Below, piece by piece: positions 56,004-64,000 of a DNA stretch of 64,000 nucleotides (position 1 is the stretch's first letter; each line of letters starts with the position of its first letter). The stretch comes from Cyclina sinensis (lineage: Eukaryota; Mollusca; Bivalvia; Venerida; Veneridae), in contig JAAONU010000011.1 of NCBI GenBank assembly GCA_012932295.1, positions 39,307,951 to 39,371,950 on the forward strand, written 5' to 3'. Under the pieces are notes generated by a model that was not told the DNA's origin, did not search any database, and worked only from the letters and a program-made list of their open reading frames with translations. The position numbers and the translations under genes were made by a program.

Positions 56004-56099
56004 ATCCCACGAGATTTTAAAAGCTATGCAAACGAAAGTCGAAAAAATATGCAACGCCCCCAAATACACAAAGACAAAGTTTTTACTACTCATAAGTAG
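55974..56099 (+). CDS. Small open frame at the promoter-like cluster, 41 codons
   Basis: ATG in a good Kozak context (ATTATGG) opens 41 codons: MAEVNVTSRKIPRDFKSYA, then basic residues, ending TTHK and TAG. I recognise no family. It could be a first exon or short peptide of a divergent transcript. It could equally be chance, since its first codons are the YY1/ETS motif itself. A broken LINE follows within 110 bp. Confidence 0.2.
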   Translation: MAEVNVTSRKIPRDFKSYANESRKNMQRPQIHKDKVFTTHK

Positions 56100-56199
56100 T
56101 ATAATTTTTAATATCCCATGAGTCGTTGTACAAATGATTTAATTTATTTTTTCTTCTTTTTTTTCGAAAATGGTATATACATATAAAAAGGGTCATAAA

Positions 56200-57413
56200 T
56201 CTAAAGCCAGCAACTACAGACCGATATATTGCCTCTAAATTAATTGAACACATCATAGTCTCAAACGTGATGACTTACTTTGACAGTCACATCATTCTTA
56301 GTAATTATCAACATGGTTTCAGGTCTAAACGTAGTTGCGAAACTCGAGATCAGTTATTGAGTTTCACCCAAGAAGTCCTTGACAACCTGGACAATGGACA
56401 ACAGACGTTATTGTGATGGATTTTTCAAAGGCCTTCGACAAAGTCGACCATCACAAGCTTGTCCATAAATCAAAAACTTTAGGAGTACATCAACAAGTAT
56501 CCACCTGGATCAGGTCAATTCTCAGCAACTGCAGCCACAGGTTGCAGTTGAAGGTCGAACTTCCGAGCAACTACCAGCGTTATCCGGTGTCCCCAAGGGT
56601 TCCTTTATTGGTCCCTGTTTATTTCTGGCATATATTAATGACTTGCCAGAATCTGTCAAAAGTAAAACAAGGTTATTTGCGGATGACACTATAGTGTACC
56701 TGACAATCAAGGGACAGACAGACGCAGACAGACTACAAGATGACTTAAATAAACTGGAAAACTGGGAACGGGTCTGGACTATGGAGTTCAATCCGGACAA
56801 ATGTGAGGTGCTAAGGATCACCCAAAAAAGAACCCCACCGTCTTCCCATACACTCTACACAATAAAAATCTCAAATCAACCAAATCTTCCAAGTACATTG
56901 GAGTTACCATCTCTAAAGACTTGAACTGGACCAATCATATTAATAACATCACCTCCAAGGCAAATATTTTGCTAAGATTTATCCACAGAAACATCAAAAC
57001 TCAAATGGTCAGACCTCAACTAGAATATTGTTCAATAATATGGCAACCTTGGCAGAAACATCTTACCTACAAAATTGAAAGTGTACAAAGAGCTGCGGCT
57101 AGCTTTGTTTGTGACAATTATGATTTTCAAAGTAGTGTAACAAATATGTTAAATGAACTTAACTTGCCCCTAGAAAGCCGCAGACTCCAATCCTCCCTAC
57201 TTTTTCTCTATATACAACCTTGTTTATGTCGACCATAGTCACCTTAGTCCAACTAGAAACTTGAACTTCCTGATCCCCCAGTCTCGTACCCAGTATCGAC
57301 TCAGCTCCTACTTTCCCAGAACTTTAATGTATTGGAATAGCTTACCATACCAGGTCAAATCCAGTCCCAGCCTAGATATCTTTAAGGATAGGCTGGCGAC
57401 CGTCACCATCTAG
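56200..57413 (+). pseudogene. Non-LTR retrotransposon reverse transcriptase, broken
   Basis: Pieces of one LINE polyprotein in three frames. First SNYRPI with a short deletion, then LSNYQHGFRSKRSCET; after a frameshift MDFSKAFDKVDHHKL; after another, GVPKGSFIGPCLF, YINDLP and the catalytic FADDT (56674-56688); then ENWERVWTMEFNPDKCEVL; another shift to SKYIGVTISKDLNWTNHI; finally VRPQLEYCSIIWQP, IESVQRAAA and the usual C-terminal LPYQVKSSPSLDIFKDRL with TAG at 57411. At least three frameshifts make it dead, and the endonuclease part is missing (5'-truncated). The motifs fit the jockey/CR1 side of the LINEs. Confidence 0.88.
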
Positions 57414-57679
57414 CCCCGCCCTTCTTGTTTTTAATCGTGCACTCTCTTACTCTGTGAACTTTTTATCTTTTAAACTTTTAACAGAGCACCTAATAATTTT
57501 TAACACAGTTTTCCTGACAAAGCGCCTACCTGTTATAGTCAGTATTGATTGCTTGGGAGTATTAAGTAGAAGTAGAAGAATTTATTTTCACCCCCTGGCC
57601 GTTTCATCTCTTCTATTTGACCTCTTAGTCATTTCACCCCTGGTCATTCCACAATATGTATTTGAGTTTATTCTAATAG

Positions 57680-58120
57680 GTACCGGTTGCCCATATGACC
57701 GACCCCCCTTCAGAGATTAGTTATTTTATGTTTTGAGGGATAGTGCAAGATACAATATAAGGGGGTGAAAAATCGTGGCTCGACCGTGACTCGAACCCGG
57801 GGCCTTCCGCTTGCACTCTACCAACTGAGCTACCAAGCCACACGGTTTTTGCCTTATCGATTTATCACATATAAACCTGTACCCGGCTACATACAAAAAG
57901 TGTCCCATTCCAGAGACACCCCTAGTTCTCTTGCATGCTCAGTGTACAGCACCCGGGTCTTTCAAATAGCAATTTGAAAGATCCTGACAGCACTGATACA
58001 TGGGACCTCGGTTTAACGTCTCTTCAGAAAGACATGTTAGTAATTTTAGTGGAGGAGCAGAGAATCGATTTCGCGACGCCAGCGCTTTACCACTGGACTA
58101 CTGATCCGCTCGTACATCCC
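57680..58120 (-). repeat. Old dispersed repeat, second copy, split by a SINE
   Basis: Starts GGTACCGGTTGCCCATATGA and continues CAGAGATTAGTTATTTTATG, GGATAGTGCAAGATAC; after the SINE it resumes CCTAGTTCTCTTGCATGCTC, GACCTCGGTTTAACGTCTC, and a tRNA-like end CAGCGCTTTACCACTGGACT. It matches the halves of the repeat at 38310-39530. Confidence 0.72.
57762..57890 (-). mobile_element. tRNA-derived SINE, copy 3 (inverted)
   Basis: Minus-strand copy: GTAGCCGGGTACAGGTTTAT, AAAACCGTGTGGCTTGGTAG, GCTCAGTTGGTAGAGTGCAA, B box GGTTCGAGTCA, then TTTTTCACCCC. Inserted in the repeat at 57680-58120. Confidence 0.82.
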
Positions 58121-58671
58121 ATCCCTTGTTCCAACATCCTTAACTATATATAGGTGTGAATTGTTCTATTGTACTATTAATTGATATGACTTCTGAAGGT
58201 GTTGTGCAATCACAGAGTAATCTAATATAACAACAGAATATTAAGCACATATTTATAAGAAAACATTAAAATAAATGTGTTGATTGTGTTTAAGTGAAAT
58301 AAAAAATCTGTTGAAAATGTGTTGCTATTTTACATTATGTAATATATTGCAATGTCCATCAAAAACATTCATACTGACAGAATTAAACTTGATATATCTA
58401 ATGTGCTAATAGGACAGCTTGAATCTTTTGTATACATCTAGATAATTGACTGATTGAAGGTGTAAAGTAGTTTGATTAGATATTATGTAATATATCAAAA
58501 CATTTTACAAAAGATATATCAACTAATTTCAGTTAATTGCATATTTTAAATGTTCTGAAATTTAAAATAACACACAGAGATAAAGTCATGTTATTCTATA
58601 TTTTTAAAAAATATCTAACAGATAATGAGGAGTACTCACCTTTGTACCAACAAAATATTAAAGAAATAAAA
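58121..58671. other. AT-rich intergenic stretch
   Basis: Between the split repeat and the next pearl-like element. Very AT-rich with TATATC motifs; nothing recognised. Confidence 0.45.
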
Positions 58672-59801
58672 ACTAGAAATGTGTCCATAGGACACAGATG
58701 CCCCCAATCAGCCCCAGAGTGGGGGCATAAAAATGTCCCTGGTGTCACTATTGGCCCTGCCCGAGGGGTCACAAGTTTTAGATAGTATAGAAGAAAATCT
58801 TTAATAATCTGATCTTGTCTGAAACCACAAGGCCTAGAATTTTAAAATCTGGCATGAAGGAAGCTTTATCAAGCTTTTTCAAATTATTAGATTAGGTTAA
58901 AGGTCACAGAGGCTAAAATATAGCTAGCAATATGGCCACGAGATAGTCATACACGCTGAATCATTAATAAGATTGGTTTAACAAAATGACAACTATAAGA
59001 AACCTGTTGTGGTGTGAAAACTCAAAATACTGTCTCCACAATAAAGAATAAATCTATACGGGAAACCCCAGGTGTACAACTTCACATGCTGATCAACATT
59101 CCTGTAAAGTTTCTTGACTGTAAGTGCAGTGCTTTTGCAGGTACAGGCGACACAAGTTGAAAATTACTATTTTTTACTAAGTAAGGGGCCATAACTCTAA
59201 CAGTTCAAAATAAATCTTTACGGGAAACCCGAGGTGCGCAACTTCACATGCTGATCAACATTCCTGTAAAGCTTCTTGACTGTAGCTCCAGCGCTTTTGG
59301 AGCTACAGGCGACACAACTTTTTGGGACGGACGGACAGACGGAACCCTAGGTGCACAACTTCAAAGGCTGATCAACATTCCTGTAAAGGTTGTTAACTCT
59401 AGCTCCAGCGCTTTTGGAGCTACAGGCGACACAACTTTTTGGGACAGACGGAAGGACGGACAGACGGAGGGACAGAACCCCAGGTGCACAACTTCAAATG
59501 CTGATCAACATTCCTGTAAAATTTCTTGACTGTAGGTGCAGCGCTTTTGCAGGTACATGCGACACAAGTTGAAAATTACTATTTTTGACTAAGTAAGGGG
59601 CCATAACTCTAACAATTCCAAATAAATCTATACAGCAAACCCCAGGTGCGCAACTTCACATGCTGATCAACATTCTTGTAAAGTTTCTTGACTCTAGCTC
59701 CAGCGCTTTTGGAGCTACATGCGACACAACTTTTTGGGACGGACGGACTGACGGACGGACAAGGGAAAATCTAAATGCCCCCCCCCCCCCCCCCCCCGAG
59801 A
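58672..59801. mobile_element. Pearl-like element with microsatellite in several units
   Basis: Starts AACTAGAAATGTGTCCATAG and an inner hairpin ATGCCCCCAATC...GTGGGGGCAT (58699-58730). Five units are marked by GCTGATCAACATTC at about 59088, 59250, 59367, 59500 and 59661, spaced 162, 117, 133 and 161 bp, so long and short units alternate. GACG/GACA tracts lie at about 59326-59342, 59443-59475 and 59738-59761, that is, at the end of each short unit. The right end is ATG followed by 20 C. Confidence 0.82.
59778..59797. repeat. 20 bp poly-C tract
   Basis: Twenty consecutive cytosines where the other elements have a 5-9 bp C/G stem with the matching G run. It looks like slippage of the element's hairpin arm; the length may also be a sequencing or assembly estimate. 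Confidence 0.9.
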
Positions 59802-60885
59802 GGTGAACCCACCTTAATAAGTATAAAAATTATTAACAATTCAAACTTTATTTCATTTAATTGATGAGTTATCAGAAAATATTCATTTTTAATCAAAATA
59901 ATGCAAATAATTAAAATTTATATTTTGGGGGTGAAACGTCCAGGATTTTCTGAGATGAAATGACTACAGGTGAAACGCCCTGGAGATGAAACGATAGCAA
60001 TTCTATGTGGTATATCTCTCCACGATTATATCAATATTTTTACAGCAAAGACAAAATAACATATGATCAAAACTGTTTAAAAGTACCAAGAACTGCTTTC
60101 CTGCTCTTACAAACAATTTGTTTGATAATGGTTTTAGATAGTTAGCAAAATACATTCTTAACTTAGTGATAATTCAAATAGTTGCATATAAAGTACAATA
60201 AATTAATTATAACTCAGCAATTTTCATATTATTGGCATAGTAAGCAAATCAAATGCTTAATCATTATAAAAATATCTGCATATGAATTATTATGACAGAA
60301 TTATAAAAATTATACTAGTTTCCAAAATTAAAAGTAGTGTTATAATTAAAATATCGCAATTTACATACGAATATGGATAATGCACTTCTAAAATGCAACA
60401 TGGGAAATGAATTGGCAGCGTTGAAAAGAAATTGGCATATTGAAATAACAAATACAATAATGTGTGAAATGGCGGATATCCCCTTCCATACCTTTCCTCT
60501 CCTTCTTTTACAGCGTAAAATCGTACAGATTTAGGATATTTTCATTATATAAAGCCAGGGCCTAAATTAAGGTCCTGATAAAGCTGTAAAATTAATTTGC
60601 AAAATAGTTGAAGGTTTGATAATTTACTTTGAGTCATTATCGGGTGACAGTCGCAATTCATAATGGTAGTGTACTGTACTGAAGGGAAGTAACCTCTGCG
60701 TAGAAGTAAAATACGTGTCAAAAGTTATAGATACAGGCGGCGCTGTAATCAACATCTACGTCATACGGCAACGAGCCAGAAAAGTCTAAGGTACTGCGCT
60801 GGTGAAAGTCAGCGAAAACACCGCCCGTTCGGTTTGTTTTTGGAATTATATTTTCGTTTTTCATTATTTCCTGTGAATCTTATTT
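59802..60885. other. Intergenic DNA and presumed eIF5 promoter
   Basis: AT-rich until about 60640, then more balanced. From 60640 to 60860 there are CpGs, a CRE-like TACGTCAT (60758-60765) and GC-box-like CACCGCCC, fitting a promoter just upstream of the eIF5 5' UTR. An ATGGCGGAT (YY1-like) lies at 60469. Confidence 0.4.
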
Positions 60886-60889
60886 ATCG

Positions 60890-61050
60890 TTTTCTCTTTT
60901 TCAGCTGTTAAACATCTGCTTAAGTGCGGAAGAAAGCTGTTCAGCTGACCACATTGAGGGCCAGTCCTAGATTTGCGCCATATCGGCAACATCTGCTTCA
61001 TTTTAAAACAGTGTTCTTAACTTCTTTTATGAAGTTTTTGAATCTTGAAG
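60890..61050 (+). other. EIF5: Proposed eIF5 first (noncoding) exon
   Basis: Ends with a clear donor, GAAG/GTAAGG at 61050/61051. The start is uncertain; the pyrimidine run TTTCTCTTTTTCAG near 60894 resembles the TOP-type initiator of translation-factor genes. It contains short upstream ATGs, including one at 61029. Confidence 0.45.
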
Positions 61051-61663
61051 GTAAGGATTAAGTAAATTGCAGCTTTTGTGTTTTTTATGTTAATATTCCT
61101 TTTCTGGAAAAATACATTATCGGGTCAAGGTCATGCGAGCACACACGGTACCACGTGTTACAAAAGCGAGACGTCATAAATGACAGGATTGGTGGCAGTA
61201 AATTGCAGCCTTGATTGCAAGCATTTGTTTTAGTTGTACATGTCAACAAAAAGCATATCTGTAGCTTAATTGAGGTGTGTTCTTGAACTGTTGGATCAGC
61301 TTGCTATAAATAGAATAATGATGAATGTGTTGGAAACCCATTATTGGTACCATATTGTGATGCATAATTTTGGGGGATTTGTTATTAGTAACAGTTTCAA
61401 CTTTAATGAACCATGAAAGTGTTGAAATACCAAAGTTAAAAATAACTGTGGTAATGAAATCATACCTAGTATAAATTCACATGGAAACTTTTGAAAAACA
61501 AACATATGCTATTATTAGTGAAGACTGAAAAACCCATCTAAAATAGGTTTTTCTAATTAAAGGTCTAAAGAAATACTTGTTTTTAACATGAAAAAGCATA
61601 GGCCAATGACAGTCTGACTTGAATGCATTAAAAATAGCATTGCCTTTCTAATTTTACTTACAG

Positions 61664-61838
61664 AGCCATTGCGCTGGCAAACAAGCACCATTTCGTCGAA
61701 ACAGAGAAGTGATAATTGTGGTTTATCCACACCAAGGAGTTATATGAAGTACATAGATTTTTGTGACTACCATCTGTTACCTAGAAGTTGTAATATTTGT
61801 ACCAGACATAAAGGCGGAGAAAATTTGATATCGCAACC
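61664..61838 (+). other. EIF5: eIF5 5' UTR part of the start-codon exon
   Basis: The acceptor TTTTACTTACAG ends at 61663. Upstream ATGs occur before the main start, including one at 61669 opening a 79-codon frame that overlaps the real coding start in another frame; it could dampen translation. Confidence 0.65.
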
Positions 61839-61913
61839 ATGGCCACAGTCAATGTCAACAGTGAGGTCACGGACCAGTTTTACAGATATAAGATGCCGAA
61901 AATCATAGCGAAG
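61839..61913 (+). CDS. EIF5: eIF5 coding exon 1
   Basis: 75 nt, phase 0: [20 protein letters not shown] then KIIAK, donor GTAAAG. Carries the arginine finger used to activate eIF2's GTPase. Confidence 0.96.
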
Positions 61914-63704
61914 GTAAAGGGTAGACAAATATAATAACATTTATGCAATCCTGTTCAGGGTTCAGAATATAGACGTAAATATACTAGTACCTCTAGACAT
62001 GAAGAAGGATTATAAAGAATGTTTATATCATATCATCAGAGACGAAAAAAACACTGAATCAAATGTACTGTATACAAAAATTAAAACTGTGCCAAGCAGT
62101 GACTGGAAAAAGTATAATATTAGAAAAAAAGCGAAGAAAGAAATCATATTGACACTTCTATAATGATGGGGACAAACATTTTTTGTCCAAAACTTCTACA
62201 GGTCTTTTTAAACTTTAAATTGTGTTTTAAGTCCATAGATCACAGTTACAAGGAGCTCTTATTTTACCAAAAAAGATGTCTTACCGGCTAAAATGATCTT
62301 TGTGTCAAAATCATTCCTGACTGCTTTATGAATTGTTGAACATGCTAGAAATGTAGTGCAGTAATATTAAATGATATTTTAAAAAGATAAAGGCTTTTTC
62401 ATGAAGAAATATTTGAATTTAAAACACAAAAGAAAGACATTTGTCAACATAGTTCTATAGTGAATAGAACATGGCTCAATCATTATCATATCTGTGCGCT
62501 AATTTTTGTATATCAGTAAAATCAGTGTGATCCTTGGACTTTGATATTTATAGTAATTGCATTGAAAGTTAACAATTATTTCATACCCTTCTTGTACAAA
62601 GGTAGTCACTTGAAAAGTGATGATACATGATTTTTTTATAGAGCTTCCGGTCAGTACATAACTATTCTTGTAGGTCTGTTGTTTACTGAGCTTTTCTCTA
62701 GTGTTACTTTTAATCACCTGAGATTGTATCAGTATAACATATGGTGCAGTAGTGAGGATTGATTTTATACATAAATATCCTGATTCTTGTCAGGAAAGGC
62801 TGTTTCCTTCATGGGTGACACACAGCTTTTAAACAATTAATCAAATTATAAGATTTTCTGAAAAATACCTCGTTTATTAAACCACAAAATGTCAGACAAG
62901 CAACTAAAACTGCGCCCTTTAAAAGAATGGAAATCTTACTTGTTTTTTTTTAACAATTAAAGGAATAGAATGATGTATGCTCTCAGATAAATTGAGAATG
63001 GAAGTTGCTATCAAGATAATGGTTGTAGACATGAAGTAACTACTAGTAATACTAGTTGCACTTTTTCCCCTAAACTTAACTGTAAAATAATTCATGGATG
63101 GGAAAAGTAAATGTTGGGCTTACAGATATGAATGCATAAGATCACTGTACATGTTTTTGTAGGTTGAAGGCAAGGGCAATGGTATCAAAACTGTGATTGT
63201 CAACATGGTCGATGTGGCAAAAGCTCTTTCAAGACCTCCAACATGTAAGTAAAAACAGATATTTTTTGGTCATGATTTGAACAGTAATTACTAAATTTAC
63301 TTCAGAATTTTAAACTAAAAAAGTCTGATCATTAGAACCCAGTATAGTTTAATATTAAAAATAGACATGATAAATGGTTTTGATATTTAAACAGATAATT
63401 TGTCAGTTTCAGTAGACAATTTCAGCTGTGGGAGAGAAAAAAAGGAAATAGATAAAAGTTTTGTAAACAAAGCATAAATATATATATCTTTGCTGCTTAT
63501 ATAACAATTGTTCATTTACTGTTAACTTCAGACCCAACAAAATTTTTTGGCTGTGAGCTTGGTGCCCAGACCCAGTTTGACTTTAAGAATGATCGTTACA
63601 TTGTCAATGGATCACATGATGCGGCCAAGCTTCAACAACTTCTTGATGGTTTCATCAAAAAATTTGTCCTCTGCCAGGAATGTTCCAATCCTGAAACTGT
63701 TCTT
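61839..63704 (+). CDS. EIF5: Translation initiation factor eIF5, N-terminal part (runs off the window)
   Basis: eIF5 is the GTPase-activating protein for eIF2 during start-codon selection, acting in the 43S/48S complex in the cytosol. Three coding exons are present: 61839-61913, 63163-63244 and 63532-63704, all GT-AG and in phase, 110 residues in total. Start ATG is in ACCATGG. Residues 14-18 FYRYK include the catalytic arginine (Arg15 in human, Arg16 here); then [49 protein letters not shown] and the first zinc-ribbon pair FVLCQEC. The second CxxC, the rest of the zinc ribbon, the linker and the C-terminal HEAT domain lie beyond the window. Confidence 0.97.
61914..63162 (+). other. eIF5 intron
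   Basis: AT-rich intron with no recognised element. Confidence 0.6.
63163..63244 (+). CDS. EIF5: eIF5 coding exon 2
   Basis: 82 nt, phase 0 to 1: [20 protein letters not shown] and ALSRPPT. Acceptor TTTTTGTAG, donor GTAAGT. Confidence 0.97.
63532..63704 (+). CDS. EIF5: eIF5 coding exon 3
   Basis: 173 nt, phase 1 to 0: [20 protein letters not shown], then [20 protein letters not shown] and [16 protein letters not shown]. Acceptor AACTTCAG, donor GTAAGC. Both cysteines of the first CxxC are present. Confidence 0.97.
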
Positions 63705-64000
63705 GTAAGCAAACAAAATTATTTTAGTACAATTCTTAATTGTTTATTTAATGGTTAGTGTACAGTCACATTTTATAGGCCAGTTACTTACATAATATAA
63801 GCCGAGTTCTTAACCCAGAAATAAATTTTTTATAACAGTTGTAAATTCAAAGTGAAGTTTCGTTTTTACATGTCAGAAGGCAAGGGGAAAATACTTTTGT
63901 TATCTTCAGTTAACCTTTACCACAGTTTCTGTCATTACGACTAGTATGGACCATAATTAATTGATTCAAGGCCATTTTAAATATATAGCAGAATAAAGGT
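63705..64000 (+). other. eIF5 intron, cut by the window end
   Basis: Follows the donor at 63705; no further coding exon is visible before the end. Confidence 0.7.

Noticed and set aside
57935..58153. 72-codon frame with DTWDLGLTSLQKDM
   Set aside because: It is the conserved noncoding body of the dispersed repeat at 57680-58120, also seen at 39.4 kb.

Overview
The window is nuclear DNA of an animal, most likely a marine bivalve mollusc. It is AT-rich and intron-dense. It carries parts of two conserved eukaryotic genes and is packed with element types typical of bivalves: pearl-like/Helentron-type elements with ~150 bp tandem cores and GACG/GACA microsatellites, tRNA-derived SINEs and short terminal-inverted-repeat transposons. 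The bivalve placement is inferred from repeat style; the animal placement follows from the genes.

Gene 1 fills most of the window on the minus strand. It is a complete kinesin light chain (KLC) coding sequence, reconstructed here as 17 coding positions from the ATG at 48441-48439 to the TGA ending at 5489. All splice junctions are GT-AG and in phase, giving 1,989 nt including stop (662 residues with the long form of exon 14, 648 with the short form). Its parts, in order, are an N-terminal coiled coil, an acidic FP-containing linker, six TPRs, a basic amphipathic segment and a MKRASS-type tail. Two coding positions inside the TPR domain exist as duplicated alternative exons (36257-36344 / 35325-35412 and 31595-31684 / 30568-30657). 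For the first pair, using both or neither exon puts a stop codon in frame at once, so the two must be used one at a time. This is the most interesting biology in the window: a built-in switch of the cargo-binding groove.

Gene 2 starts near the right end on the plus strand. It is translation initiation factor eIF5: a 5' UTR exon, a start-codon exon and two more coding exons, cut off by the window end after the first CxxC of its zinc ribbon. The two genes are divergent, with about 5 kb between the proposed KLC promoter (~56.0 kb) and the eIF5 first exon (~60.9 kb).

Layout: 1-5488, KLC 3' UTR and downstream DNA with one tandem repeat; 5489-48441, KLC exons and introns, including two minisatellites (6.9-8.0 kb and 9.5-11.0 kb), a TTAA-flanked element (12.6 kb), pearl-like elements (18.2, 25.2, 28.5 kb and fragments), a GC-rich element (21.6 kb) and a hAT-like element inside an older repeat (38.3-39.5 kb); 48.4-60 kb, the KLC 5' UTR intron and intergenic DNA, a transposon graveyard with a Tc1/mariner-like element, two elements with near-identical termini (one with a clean 8-bp duplication), a broken LINE reverse transcriptase, SINEs and a further pearl-like element; 60.8-64 kb, eIF5.
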